Shown here piece by piece: positions 47,167 through 59,854 of a stretch of DNA of 64,000 nucleotides. A model generated the notes under the pieces. The model did no database searches, had not been told where the DNA came from, and worked only from the letters and a program-made list of their open reading frames with translations. Made by a program: the position numbers and the translations under genes. Within the stretch, counting starts at the first letter, position 1, and every line of letters begins with the position of its first letter. Source of the DNA: Okapia johnstoni (lineage: Eukaryota; Chordata; Mammalia; Artiodactyla; Giraffidae); NCBI GenBank assembly GCA_024291935.2, contig CM044309.1, positions 96,435,628 through 96,499,627 on the forward strand, in the 5' to 3' direction.

Positions 47167-49468
47167 TAAAAAAACACTGGTCTAATCCAATTCTCTAATT
47201 ATGCAAATAAGCAAAGTATGTTGAAAATTTTAAGTGACTTGTCCAAGAACTGAATCCAAATATGAATAGAATTCTCAGACCTGTTGTGAGAACTGCAAAT
47301 CTTGGAACATAGAAGTTTAATAATATCTCTTCATGATTTTTCTTTTAGAAATATAGATCCCCCCATAACCTACAGCTACTAGAAGAGACAATTTTGGTAA
47401 CAATGTTAAGAACTGACTGAATAAAGGACAATTCAGTCAATGAGTGGAATATATTTATTTATATTTATTAAGAGTCTAATGTACCAGGCACAATTTAAAC
47501 TAAGCCTTTGAGATACAAAGATTAATGAGATAATGATGGAGTCTTGGATCAAAGTGTATCCATAGGCATGGAAAGAAATGAGCTAATTCAATTCATGCTG
47601 TGAAAGTTTTTACATGACTAATTGGTCGTGTGAAATTGACAGATATTTAATGAATGCCTACAACAGCGACTGTATTTTCTAAAACTCAGTTTAGTCTAAC
47701 AAGAATGAATACATAAGGGGGCAACAGATATATGATTTTAAGTTAAGACTAAAAGAACTGGTGATAAATATGAACCCATCTTAGAAATCCAGGAGGTATG
47801 GTCACTGTTAATTGTTGTACTCCACCCTAAGAATCACCAGTTATTCCAGATTTCAAAACTCAATATAAAACAATGTTCATTTTGCCCAGATTTTCCAGCT
47901 GACAACCTGATGGATGTTTTCTAAGTTATCTTTGCTAATCAGTCTGTCATGGAGCTTAGTGGCTTCAATTTTAGGTACCATTTCCCAGCCCTTCTTTTCC
48001 TGTTAAGCTACATACTTTTCTGTCTTGTCAAGTACTTTGCCAAAACATGCAGTGAGCTGAACACACCCCTATCTTCAGAGAAAGGACATCCCTTTTGATT
48101 CCCGAGAAACCATAATTGCTAAGCCAGTGGGATTTTCTGTGGTCTTTGCTTGCCTACCTTCTTCTCTCTCTAGAGAAGGGAGAAGTATGGAGGGAGGAAT
48201 TTGGGAGGAGTCTGGTGCCCTCCTGACCTGGATGCTCCTTTCTGAGGAAGCCTGTGGTGCAGGCGGAAAGGAACTGTTGACTTGGAGAGAGAGACTGGGA
48301 GAGGCCGGAGTCAGTGGAGGGTATGTGTCCTGTTCCCTCTAGTTCTTGCTCTCTCTCTCTGATTCTCATGCTTGCTTCCTCTTAGCAGTAAACATGACTC
48401 CTCAGAGCCTCGCATCAGAAAATCTGAAGACAGAGAGGCAGGCATTAGCTCCCTAAACTAGTTGACTACCAGCATATGGTAAAGGATTTAACCTTTTTTT
48501 TTTAATTCCCATTTCTATAGTAATCAGTTGTTTTTCACTGATAAATTTTATGAAACTTCAAGGGGTGGGAAAGTGTTAAGATTCCAGTTAACAGTTTTAG
48601 GGCTTGCTGTGTGGTTTGGTCCGAAAGTACTGCTGGATTTTTGTAGTTGATTGGAAACATCTTGATTCTGCTCTGTATGAATATGAAGATTATGCTCTGT
48701 GTGAATAGATAACAGCCATCAGAAACAGTTAATGAATCTTGTTAGCTTGTGACACTTGTCTGAGGTTTGCACTTCAGCCTGTAATTGTTGTGAAAGCAAT
48801 GACTGTAGAGGCCAGGTTTGCACACGGCTCCAGGTCTTCCATTCTCTCTCTTCAAGAGTTGAACATTTTGTCTTAATTTTTCAATGTTATTTATCACAGT
48901 ATCTTCTCTCAGTATCTCAGTGCAGGTGAGGCAGAAGATGTAAATGCTCTAAGTTGAGGGAGGCAGGGTGAGAGGGGAAAACATTGGTTTGCAACTGTGG
49001 AAATGGAAAGTAACAGGGAATAGGCTAGAACTTGATTGAAATCTACCAATTGTGAAAGATTAGTCAGGGTTTAATGCATTTTGGGTGGTGTAAAAATCTC
49101 AGATTTCTTGAAATTAAGAACCAAAGTAAGTAATAAGTGCCATCCTGGGATGGGATTTACTATCATCATGTCAGGTCATGTCTGTCCTGTTTTTATTGGG
49201 AATATTTTTTTCTCTCTAAAGCACATACTTAAATCTGAAGATCCTTTCTGATGGATGGCTAACCTAGTTCTGTCAGTCAGCCCACAGGTGGTACCTGGGC
49301 ATTCCGGTGTGTATTGTGGTTCAGACTTTCTCATAACTTTTTTGTGGGGAGAGACGTTTTTCAGGGTTTAAATTGTTAGATGATACTTTGGTACTTTCTT
49401 AGAAAATTGTAACCCATTACTTTGGTTGTAGGGTTATATGTACATAGATCAGGGCTAACACATTATAG
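47167..49468. other. DSG4-DSG3 spacer, SINE-free stretch
   Basis: 2.3 kb with no recognised bovid repeat and no gene. One of the larger such stretches in the window. Confidence 0.45.
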
Positions 49469-49469
49469 A

Positions 49470-49640
49470 CAGCAGGAGAAGGGGGCAACAGAGGATGAGA
49501 TGGTTGGATGGCATCAACGACTCAATGGACATGAGTTTGAGCAAACTCCAGGAGACAGTGAAGGACAGGGAAGCCAGGGGTGCTGCAGTCCATGGGATTG
49601 CAAAGACACGGACACAACTTACTGAACAACAACAGCAAGA
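49470..49640 (+). mobile_element. BovB LINE 3' terminal fragment
   Basis: AGCAGGAGAAGGGGGCAACA, GATGAGATGGTTGGATGGCA, ending CTTACTGAACAACAACAGCA, the BovB tail. Confidence 0.9.
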
Positions 49641-50204
49641 GTAAGGAAAGTAATCAATGGTGCACTGATAGCAAAAAAAAAAAAGGCTTAAACTCCTAAC
49701 ACTGACTTTGCTTTGATTTCATTTCTACTCCTTGTAAGTGTAGAAAACATGTTATTCTCAAGGTGAAAGGCTTAGTCTTGTGTCCACGTTCTGCTCCTTC
49801 TGCAGATGGTTCTCCAGGGAGAGCTGCCCCGTTTCCAGGGCCTTGAGGGGCTCGATGTCTTTAGCTTATAGTGCCATCTTTGGGAGAGAGCTGGCATAAC
49901 TGGTTGCCACCACTGGCTGATGATGTGAAATGCACAAATTCAAATAGGATTTTGAATTACTCAGCCCCAGGGTCAGGATGTGTAAGAGGAAGCTCAAAGC
50001 AGGCCCTCACGGCCTTCTTTCATTGAAAGAACTTCCTCTATCCCCTCAGCAACAGCCTCCTCTTCCTCCTGCCTACTCCAGTGCAAACTTCACAAGTGAT
50101 TCCACCCTCACTGCTCTTTAAATATTTTAGTGGTTCTTTTTAACTTTCTTTGGAGAAAGTGTCTCTTTAACTTTCTTTAGAGAATGGTTTTCTTTAACTT
50201 GAAA

Positions 50205-50405
50205 AAGCCCTGGGTGGCTCAGACGTTAGAGTCTGCCTGCGATGCCGGAGACATGGGTTCAATCTCTGGGAGGGGAAGATTCCCTGGAGGAGGAAATGGC
50301 AACCCGCTCCAGTATTCTGGCCTGGAGAATCCCATGGAGAGAGGAGCCTGGCGGGCTACAGTCCATGGGTCACAAAGAGTCAGACTCAACTGAGCAACTT
50401 GCACT
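50205..50405 (+). mobile_element. Bov-tA SINE
   Basis: AGCCCTGGGTGGCTCAGACG ... AGACTCAACTGAGCAACTTG. Confidence 0.92.
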
Positions 50406-50419
50406 TCACTCTGACTTTC

Positions 50420-50778
50420 GGATTAAAATTTAAAGTCCTTAGGCTGTCGTACGCATTTAGGCCTCTGACTTCTTGTTTGTGCAACCATCTTCCTTCATTC
50501 CCAGCCTTGGTAAGCTACTTTCAGGGTTCAGAAAAAGCACGTCTCTTTCTTTACGTCCCCCACCCCCACCCCACCCAGTGTCTCTACCCTGTTCTGTTCT
50601 ATTGACCTGGAATGCCATTCCCATTTCTTTACTTGGCTATTTCCTGTGGTCCTGCCAGACTCAGCTCAAAGGACATTTCTTAGGAGAAGCCTTTCTCGAC
50701 TCGACTCAGCTGGGGGACCCTTTCTTTCCCCTTAGTCCTCACGTTCATACCCCTTATAAACACTTGTCATACTGTTTT
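50420..50778 (+). mobile_element. L2-like fragment
   Basis: AAATTTAAAGTCCTTAGGC, CCAGACTCAGCTCAAAGGAC and GGAGAAGCCTTTCTCGACTC follow the L2 consensus order. Confidence 0.55.
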
Positions 50779-50780
50779 AT

Positions 50781-50974
50781 TTTTTTTCTTTAATTTTTTT
50801 TTTTGATGTGGACTATTTTTAAAGTCTTTATTGAATTTTTTACTATATTGCTTCTGTTTTATGTTGTGGTTTTTTGCCCGTGAGGCATGTGGGATTTTCA
50901 ATCAAGAATTGAACCTGCACCCCTTGCATTGGAAGTCGAAGTCTTAATCACTGGACTGCCAAAGGAGTCCCATG
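50781..50974 (-). mobile_element. CHR-type SINE
   Basis: TTTGATGTGGACTATTTTTA, GTCTTTATTGAATTTTTTAC ... CACTGGACTGCCAAAGGAGT. Same family as 30664-30868. Confidence 0.9.
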
Positions 50975-51071
50975 TCATACTGTATTTTAACTCTTACTAC
51001 TTCCTGCATCTGACTGTGAGGGCCTTAATGGCAAAGACCCTAATTCAACCTCTCTATTCCTAGCACTCAGC

Positions 51072-51406
51072 CCATAGGCCCTGGTGGCTCAGCTGATAAA
51101 AATCTGCCTGCAATGTGGAAGACCCAGGTTATAGTTAGAACAAGAGGGATAAATACAAATGTAACATAGCATTAATTTCCTCTAATGGAGTGAGTAGGGC
51201 TTCCCTGGTGGCTCAGATGGTAAAGAATCTGCCTGCAATGCAGGAGACCTAGGTTCAGTCCCTGGATTGGGAAGATCCCCTGGAGAAGGAGATGGCAACC
51301 CATTTCAGTATTCTCGCCTGGGAAATCCTATGGGTAGAGGAGCCTGTCGGACAACAGTCCATGGGGTCACAAAGAGTTAAACAGGACTGAGCAACTAACA
51401 AAAAGA
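51072..51406 (+). mobile_element. Two Bov-tA SINEs (one fragment, one full)
   Basis: A 60-base head fragment at 51072-51133 and a full copy at 51195-51406 (AGGGCTTCCCTGGTGGCTCA ... GACTGAGCAACTAACAAAAA), in the same orientation. Confidence 0.9.
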
Positions 51407-51409
51407 CAT

Positions 51410-52920
51410 TTTTAATAAATGAATGAAAGAGCATCTGAAATAGGTCACACTGGCTCCCATATCATTTTTCTTTTTCTCACTTTTCCTCATCTTGAAAAGG
51501 AAGATCATAGAGTAGATTAAATGAGAAAATTTTTGAAAAATAATTAGCATGATGCTTGGTGCATAATAATAATAAATATTTTTTCTTTCACTCTTCTTTC
51601 TTTACAACGCTTATCTAGGAGTTGTAAAGTTTTCAGATTTCCCACACCAGGTGGTTATGCCTCACTGGTACCAAAGTTTCCACCCTATCAGTACCTCCTT
51701 GTTAAATACATAAGTAAGACTTCCCAGTCAACCAATATTTATGCTGATCACATGCAAACACTGTGACTTTTGTACTAACACCTCATCATCACTCACCACA
51801 CATACTCGCTGCCTCTATTAAACACACATTCAGCATCTCTCTTACCTTTAACTCAGTCATCTTACTAATCACAGGGACACTCAGCTCTAGGATTTCTAAC
51901 CAGAGTGTGGTCTTCTTTTTAGAAAAACATTTTCAATACTTAGGGTTGATCCTTTATGTCAACAACAGTAAATACAGGTAGTCTTCAACTTTCATTTTTT
52001 TCCCACGTAATTCAACTCACTTTTTCCACATTGTGTACTGGTATCCTTGCATTACCTTTCTTATGCACAATTCAGCCTGCCTGTGAGCTAATGGACAAGC
52101 ACTCTGTTGTTAGCAGCACCTGGTACCTCCATGCTGACAGTTCAGTACCAATCACCACCTTTATCTGGAAAGAAGAATTTATTTGCATCATTATTGGAAT
52201 GTTTTTTACTGCCTTTTCTTTTATTTCTTCTGCACTTAATTTTATTATCTTTTTGAAAATGCTAAGATGCAGTCTCTTGCTTATTTACTTTCTCAGCAAT
52301 CCATAAAAGCACTGGCAGATCTCTACCAATAATTCTTTCCTCATATAAATTCTGTTTTTTTGCTCTTACTTTTATTTCAAATAAGCTGAAATAGAATTTA
52401 AAGAGCAAATTAATTTTCATTATCTGTATTTAATATTTGGTCCATGTTTAAAATATTGCAACAACCATTTATACATGGACACATGGTAACATTCAAGAAA
52501 ATTTACCATATTTAGTGACAATAAGTGTTAGCTTTCTGGGAATTTCCATGTAACATGTTTAGTAGTGTATTGTTTAGGGTCTGTTTGTTTGGGTTTCATA
52601 GTTGTTTTTTGAAATATATTATGATGACAAGTAAAGAACTTTTATCTTACTATTGGGAACTTTATTTTACCCTCTACTGTATGATTTTCTTTTCTTTTTT
52701 TGGTTACTGAACTTACACATAAGAAATAGAAGAAATGGTTTTGAAAGAAAATAAAAACTATCAATCAATCAATGGCTATAATGAAAAGTAATCTTATTAT
52801 TAACAGTCTCAAATTTCCAGAAGTTTTACATTTTTTCTGAAATATTCATCCTATGTAAAATATTACACCAGAAAAGGCAAAGTTTATGCTAGTTTTGAAA
52901 GCCTCAAGGTTATTCATCTA
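51410..52920. other. DSG4-DSG3 spacer, unclassified
   Basis: AT-rich, no recognised SINE. Short open frames here have no supporting features. Confidence 0.4.
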
Positions 52921-52929
52921 TAAATTCAA

Positions 52930-53720
52930 TTTAATTTTATTTTCAATCAAAATCCCATTAAGTTTATTGATGTGTTCAAAGTTGAGTGCATCAGAAGTGT
53001 CAAGATAATTAAAAAAAAATTAAGTAATGGCTGGGGACTACACCTACCAGATATCATAAGCATGCTAAAAGCAATGTCATACACCTGTAACTATAGTCAG
53101 GATTATCAGCATACTTGACTAATATGTCAGTGTAATAACGGAGAGACAAGAAATATATCTAAGCATATATGGTAATTTATAATAATTTAATGGCTCATTC
53201 TGTGATTCAGTCCACTCATATTTATTGATTGTCAGCATGTGTGCAGATGATGGGTATACATCAGGTAATCATAATTCTTACTAGATTATTAAAAATTTTA
53301 AAACTGATTAAATCAGTTGATTAAATGAACGATTATTAAGTTTGTGGTTAAGAAGTCCTATTAAGAACTGTTGGCGGGAGTATAAACTGATACACTTTGT
53401 TGAGAGGGAAATTTAGGAAAACTAAAAAATTATTTGTATATATCTTTGATATGGCAACCTCCTTTTTAAGGGTCTGTCCTGTAAAAATATATCAATGTAT
53501 GTATGTGCTCCTGTGATTATGTACGTGTGTATGTATGCATGTATGTGTATATATATAAATGTCCATTGAAGCTTTGTTAACAGCAAAAATTGGAATCAGC
53601 CTAGTTCTTTGGGTTCAGGGAATGGTTAGCAGTGTGTGTACAAATTTATGAATATTTTGCAGAATTTTGAAAGAATGATGTTCATGATAATGTGGGAAAA
53701 TCAAGTTATAGAAGAGAACT
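52930..53720 (+). mobile_element. Old L1 fragments
   Basis: CTACACCTACCAGATATCAT near 53038 and GGCGGGAGTATAAACTGATA near 53373 resemble the ORF2 end and 3' region of old mammalian L1. The GTATGTATG run at 53517-53560 lies inside. Confidence 0.6.
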
Positions 53721-54245
53721 ATAATAGAAAAATTCAGAGTCCAATCACAGAATCATGGTGCTAAACTAGAATACCTTTATACTCTATAAAAACAAATCTG
53801 CTGTCATTGCTTTAAAACCAGTTGTTTGGGATACCTGATGGCCAGCTTTCAGATTTGCTTCACCATCACCCACTTCTAAGGTCTTCAAGGAACTACATTT
53901 CCCAGATATACCTTCTCTGTAACATTTTAGAATTTATTAATATGTTATTCAGCTGTTTCATAACTTCTTTCAAAAAGCACACCAGGTTGCTTTCAAGGAC
54001 TTTAATACTCTTCCTCTAAAATGGTGAATTTCTCCCAAAATGTAATTGTCTTCATGAGTTTATATTTGTGTCTTCCTGCTAAGGGTGGCATTTACATAAA
54101 CCTTTCAAAGGTCATTCAAAGGGCTGTTGTCTAGAGGCAACACTGCTGAACAAGAAGTATTGGCTTTCTGGGAATGGGATTTTTTCATGTAATATGTTTA
54201 TGTTTCGTGTTCATTTATTTGGTTTTCATGGTCGTTTTGAGAAAT

Positions 54246-54565
54246 ATGGGCTTCCCTGATAGCTCAGTTGGTAAAGAATCCGCCTGCAATGCAGGAGACC
54301 CTGGTTTGATTCCTGGGTCAGGAAGATCCTCTGGAGAAGGGGTAGGCTACCCACTCCAGTATTCTTGGGCTTCCCTTGTGGCTCAGCTGATAAAGAATCT
54401 GCTCGCAATGCGGGAGACCTGGATTCGATCCCTGGGTTGGGAAGATCCCCTGGAGAAGGAAAAGGCTACCCACTCCAGTATTCTTGCCTGGAGAATTCCA
54501 TGGACTGTATAGTTCATGGGGTCGAAAAGAGTCAGACACAACTGAGTCACTTTCACTTTTGAGAA
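54246..54565 (+). mobile_element. Dimeric Bov-tA-type SINE
   Basis: Partial head copy (54248-54367) fused to a complete copy (54368-54565). The join CCAGTATTCTTGGGCTTCCC is the same as in 38112-38427. The second unit has GGACTGTATAGTTCATGGGG, where usual Bov-tA has a different stretch. Confidence 0.9.
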
Positions 54566-54696
54566 ATATATTATGATCAAATACAGGTACTTCCTTTTAG
54601 GTGCTTGAGAAAGCTTGATTGTATTCTTTGCTTCCAAAAGTAATGTGTGCATGTGCTAGACTAGACATTCTGCTGATGCTAGAGATACATAAATGA

Positions 54697-54826
54697 TGTG
54701 TGTGCCAGTCACTCAGTCGTGTCCATCTCTTTGGGATCCCATGGACTCTAACCCTCCAGGCTCTTCTGTCCATGGGATTCTCCAGGCAAGAATACTGCAG
54801 TGGGTTGCCAGTTCTGTCTCCAACAG
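54697..54826 (-). mobile_element. Bov-tA SINE, partial
   Basis: TGTGCCAGTCACTCAGTCGT ... GTGGGTTGCCAGTTCTGTCTCC. Confidence 0.88.
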
Positions 54827-55501
54827 AAATGATAAAATTGTCCTTATTCTCAGGGGGCTCACAGACTGGCAGGCATAGGAAAAATATAGTATCTTAGTTG
54901 CTGAAGGGAGTAGAGAAGTAGCCGAGCAAGTAGGTTGGGTCAATAGGAAGAGATATCAAGAAATGCTCCTAGAAAATGACAATGCTCAAAGTGGGTGTTG
55001 AGAGACGAGAAGGAAGAAGCTGAGCAGATGAAGCGAGGGAAGAGAGTTTCCAGTTAAGGAGCCAGGGTAGGGCAGAGTGACAGCTATGAGAAAGCATGCC
55101 CTACTCTAGAAACTGAAATAGCCAATCTGCCTTACCTGAAGTAATGAAATAGGTCAGGGCCATGCAATGTACACAGCCTTCAATTAACATAGAGAATGAT
55201 CGACTGGAGTTGTTTTAGACAACGCAGCATGGCCTTGCCCACCTCAGCAGTGTGCAGATCATCTCCAGGCTTTGGGGCCAGCAAGATCAGCTTGGAATGC
55301 TGGCTTTTCGGAAGATCCTTACACCATGCTGGGCTCTCTGCCTTAGAGATCTGGCCACGGGGGTGTCTCTGTATCATATGATCAACAGCACAGCATGTAT
55401 CATGAGATTTCTGAGGGCTGAGCCAGTGTCATCTCATGAAATAGGACTTGGCCACTGATTAGCACAAAAATTTTCACTGGGACCCTCATATTCTATGAAA
55501 A

Positions 55502-55704
55502 GTGCAAGTGTTAGTCGCTCAGTTGTGTCCAACTCTTTGTGACCCATGGACTGTAGCCTGCCACACTCCTTAGTCCATGGAATTCTCCAGGCAAGAATAC
55601 TGAAGTGGGTTGCCATTTCCTTCTCCAGCGGATCTTCCTGACCCACATATTGAACCCAGGTCTCCTGCATTGCAGGCAGATTCTTAATCATCTGAGCCAC
55701 TTTC
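55502..55704 (-). mobile_element. Bov-tA SINE
   Basis: GTGCAAGTGTTAGTCGCTCA ... TTCTTAATCATCTGAGCCACT. Confidence 0.92.
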
Positions 55705-55814
55705 TACAAAGTTAAATCCAAAACCCTAATGGGATTCAAGATCCTCTGCCATCTGCCTCCCATATGTCCTTCTAGAATTAAGTTGGAAGAATTTGATGAG
55801 TAATAATAATAAGG

Positions 55815-55950
55815 TTTTTGAGGTTAGGCTGTTCTGCGGTTGAATTTGAACTCTGCTCTTTACTTAAGCTCACATAAAACTAACAATTTCCTTAGCTGTA
55901 TTGTCTTCATCTATGACATGGGTGTAACTCATACCATGTAGTGTTTGAGA
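55815..55950 (+). mobile_element. MIR SINE fragment
   Basis: GGTTGAATTTGAACTCTGCT then TTAGCTGTATTGTCTTCATC, diverged MIR. Confidence 0.55.
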
Positions 55951-55965
55951 ACACGTGTATACACG

Positions 55966-56062
55966 TACACCCGTGGCTGATTCATGTCAATGTATGGCAA
56001 AAACCACCACAATATTGTAAAGTAATTAGCCTCCCATTAAAATAAATAAATAAATTTTAAAA
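55966..56062 (+). mobile_element. L1 3' end fragment
   Basis: GTGGCTGATTCATGTCAATG ... CACAATATTGTAAAGTAATT ... CCCATTAAAATAAATAAATA, the terminal bases and tail of bovid L1. Confidence 0.85.
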
Positions 56063-56399
56063 AGATATAAAAGAGAATTCAATAAAATATATTTTCGAGT
56101 AAGAAGTATGGCAAGCATTATATAAAGTGGCTGACTATGTGATAATTCATATTTGCCTCGGACATTTTAAATTATATTTTACTGTCAGTGCTCTATGAAT
56201 ATATCCTGTATTTATGACTTTGATACTTTCGGAACCACTGTCAGATAGAATTCTACTTGGCCTACCTCAGATGTCACCATCTTCAAGGAGCCTTTAAAAA
56301 ATAACTGAAATTAATTATCCTTTTCTTATTTCGACAGAAATTGGTACCTCTGGTACAGAAATAATACTAGTAACTTTTAAAATAATTTTAGAGGTTGAA

Positions 56400-56685
56400 T
56401 CTTTACTTATTTATTGGTCGTGCTGGGTCTTTGTTGGTGTGCGCAGGCTTTCTCTAGTTGCGACAAGCGGGGGTTACTCCCCATGGCGGTGCGAGGGCTT
56501 CTCATCGTGGTGGCTTCTTTCGTTGCAGAGCACAGGGTCTAGGTGCAAGCTTCAGTAGTCACAGCACATGGGCTCTAGCTGTGGCCCATGGGCTTTAGTT
56601 GCTCCACAGCTTGGGCATCTTCCTGGACCAGGGGTGGAACCCATGTAACCTGCATTGGCCACTGTACCACCAGGGAAGCCATCCC
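56400..56685 (-). mobile_element. Long CHR-type SINE
   Basis: TTTATTTATTGGTCGTGCTG, TTTCTCTAGTTGCGACAAGC ... CACTGTACCACCAGGGAAGCC. CpG-rich in the middle. Confidence 0.82.
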
Positions 56686-56689
56686 TATT

Positions 56690-58794
56690 TTGCTAAATTT
56701 AAATACAGTGGGAAGAGATGGTGTTTCATAATTTATACAATGTCTAGAACAATTCTGGAGCTTATTCAATTGATTTTTTAGTTTATAATGAGCCATTTAC
56801 TCATAAAATAATGATGCTGTTGAGAAATTCTACCACTGATAAATACATTATTCTGAATTTCGGCTTATAAGTGGATTCATGTTCCTGTATTGTGCACATA
56901 ATGATAAAGATGATAATCACCTAGTAACAAAATGGGAAACAGTTTTCCAAATGTGTATTTGTGTATGGAATACTGCATGTACCAAAGAGAAAATAAACAT
57001 GTATTTTCTTATCACATATTTTTTATTGAAGACATATATAAAACATTATTATATTCAATAATATATTGCAATCAGAAGTATCTAATCCAAAAGAGGGAAT
57101 ATTTTAAAAGAATGCTTTTCTGAAAGACGTTTATAAATTCTGTCTTGTCAATGTCTTCTTTTCCCTTCACCTGATAAGACTTTTCTAAGAGAACCCATTT
57201 GTTCACTCTATGGGGCAGGAGATATAACTCAAACTACATTCTATTGTATCTGTTTATTAAATCTCATTTCCTGGACTCCTGGGTTCATTTTCAAATGTTA
57301 ACATAAATGCTATGTCATCTTTATGTCCTAGCTAAATCAGTACCCTCTTAAGCAGGAGAAATCTTGCTTTATGCCTTTTATTTTGTTTGAGATGATGTTT
57401 GTAACATATATCAATTTCAGAGGCTTGAGTCACATATGATTGATACCTAGAATGATGGAGAATTTCCTCTCCACTGCTAATGTTGAGAGAAAAAATGAAA
57501 TGGTTCTGGTCTCGTTTCCATTGATAGTACGGAGAAATGCATCCACCAGAATTGAGGTTTCTCTTTTTGAAGCACCATTAAATCTTTGCATATTGATAGT
57601 GGGATAGATCACGGAAATTTTTTCAAAAATGAGAGAACTGGACAAGAGATTGTAAGATGCCCCAAATTATTCAACACTTTTACTTATAAAAATATTAAGC
57701 AAGAAGCACTACAGTTATTTCCTTCCAGAAGAAAATAAGCCCTGAAAATAAATTTATTCTATTTATATTATCTTATTAGTCACATCATTATACTTACTAC
57801 TGTATAGTTTACATATTTTACAGAATTAAATAAAACTATCTCGCTAGAATTTCTTTTTCTCAGGACAGGTTGATGCCTACTAAGAATAAGCAATCTGTGC
57901 ATGGGTTTCCATTTTATTTATTCAACATTACTAGTAGCATTAAAAAGAGAAACACAACTTGGTAATGGAATTAAATATTTTGTTAATTATTTTTGGTAGG
58001 AACTCAAAGCCATATCCCCAGAGTTTTAAGTCTAGAAATGAATTAGAAGCTTTTTGAAGACAGGAATCTTGCCAGTTGTCTTCAACTATACATTCAGAGT
58101 CAAGACCAGCGCTCAACACAGAGAAGCTTCCAAGTAAACATTATTGATATGCATAATTACAGAGGTGCTTTTAGAGGCTATCTGGTTGCCAAGGGAATAG
58201 TCTATGACTCAGGTCAGTGAAACTGATTAAACCACATTTCATATGGTTCTCTGACATAATTAACAAAAGCAGGGAAAAAAATGTTCTCTAAGGGGTAAAA
58301 TCTCTAATACTTCCCCTGGAAACTGTTTCTGTTGTTAACGTTGTCCTAGTTATATTTCTGCTAGTCTAAATTAATTTACAGTTGATGATATAAATCAATA
58401 AAGTGCAATAAGAATTCATCCATGTTGATATGAATATATGCATATCTATATATGTATATAATTCCTTTTGATGGACCATTTTCAGTGACACATTCAGCTA
58501 AGAAGCTCTTTCCCTGTATTATATTAAGCATGCCCTAATCATTGCATATCTTGAGAAACCATTTGACGAGACAAGTGACTTTAGATCCCTATTGACAGAT
58601 TCTCCATCTTCTTTTTCAGTTTCACTTCAGAAGTGTACATTTAATTCATTTTTTCCACTTAAAAGTTTTAAATAGAAATATGTCTTTAAAAGTTAGGCTA
58701 GTGAATGCAGACAAGACTTTTCTATGCAACCTTCAAGAATAAGAGCATCTTGGTTTATATGACCACTTTTACAGGCCTGAAGTCCTCTGAGATT
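56690..58794. other. DSG4 downstream flank, SINE-free
   Basis: 2.1 kb with no recognised mobile element. AT-rich, with several AATAAA motifs on the minus strand (near 57250, 57375, 57750, 57910) that could serve longer DSG4 transcripts. Confidence 0.45.
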
Positions 58795-59086
58795 CACTGT
58801 ATGAATTATGTGCTATTTATTAGACTGTATCAAAGGATGTGGCACATTTTCTTTAAGATTTTTTGGCATATAATTTAAAATCAGAAAAAAAATTTTAAAG
58901 GCTTATCCAAAGTGCTTAGCCATATTTACCCCCCCAAAAGATACAATCAAAGAATCTCACTGAATTTAGAATTTTTGAACATTTGTTGACTTACAATGCT
59001 AAATATGGTACACTGTGCATCTTTGATGGATATGTTGGTGATTACAAGGTGCATGGTCTCCACAGAGAGTACTGACCATGAAACAC
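58795..59086 (-). other. DSG4: DSG4 3' UTR with candidate poly(A) signal
   Basis: Sequence after the DSG4 stop codon. A canonical AATAAA on the minus strand (plus-strand TTTATT at 58816-58821) lies about 266 bases past the stop, giving a plausible short 3' UTR. Further AATAAA copies occur nearer 57910 and 57750, so a longer form is possible. Confidence 0.45.
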
Positions 59087-59854
59087 TTACTGTTGGGAGT
59101 AATGTATGTTACTATACCGTGTTACTCTGTGTCGAGATGTCACTGGGGATGTGGAACCAATAGTTTGGCTTATGTGAATGTCTGGACTCACCATTTGTGT
59201 CAACTGAATTTCTGGTCCTACCAAAACACCACCACTCATCATGGGTCCCCTACAACCATCACTCATGCTACTGCTGCTCATGTCAGGCCTACCAGGACTA
59301 GACACCACTCTCTCAGCATAGATTACATTGTGTGTGTTGGCTAACTCAGCTGGGACACAAATATTCCCTTGAACCTCATAGACAGGTGCCATTACTGTTT
59401 CCGTTACTACAACATTGGGTGCAAGCTGAGGATCAAAGACAATCGTAGTGGGTTGCACGCATGGATCAGCAGTAGTGTAAGTCTCGGTCACTACAATATC
59501 CCCATGCATCACTGGTTCAGGTATTGCCATTTCTTCTTGGAACTCAGCCTCTGAGAGACTCATTCCTGAAGATTCATTAACAAAGTAGTTCGGTCCAAGT
59601 AAAGGGAGGCCAGTGCTGATGGGGATACAGGACTGCTGTGAAGGAAATGGGTCAATTTCCGTGTCTAAGCAGATTTCAGCAAGAGTCTTAAATTTCGGAT
59701 CTAAAGTTTCCATGTAGCTTTCATCTAAATCATCCACAATCCAACTGCAACAACCAATGGAGCCCACAGGAGACCCTGCTCCTTCATGGTCATAAATGAG
59801 CAAACAATCGTTTGCTGGACGGCCTTCGTCTTCACCTGCATAAGCATATGCTTT
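59087..59854 (-). CDS. DSG4: DSG4 terminal coding exon
   Basis: 768 nt, 255 residues plus stop. The segment [20 protein letters not shown] is the conserved desmoglein intracellular core. DSG3 carries LLIYDNEG... in the equivalent exon at 1184-1807. The longer repeat region (about three units) fits DSG4. Acceptor TTTTAG. Confidence 0.94.
   Translation of the reverse strand, partial: KAYAYAGEDEGRPANDCLLIYDHEGAGSPVGSIGCCSWIVDDLDESYMETLDPKFKTLAEICLDTEIDPFPSQQSCIPISTGLPLLGPNYFVNESSGMSLSEAEFQEEMAIPEPVMHGDIVVTETYTTADPCVQPTTIVFDPQLAPNVVVTETVMAPVYEVQGNICVPAELANTHNVIYAERVVSSPGRPDMSSSSMSDGCRGPMMSGGVLVGPEIQLTQMVSPDIHISQTIGSTSPVTSRHRVTRYSNIHYSQQ

Noticed and set aside
51956..52306. 116-codon frame rich in Phe/Leu/Ile
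   Set aside because: AT-rich DNA readily gives hydrophobic frames; no signal, motif or splice pattern supports a membrane protein.
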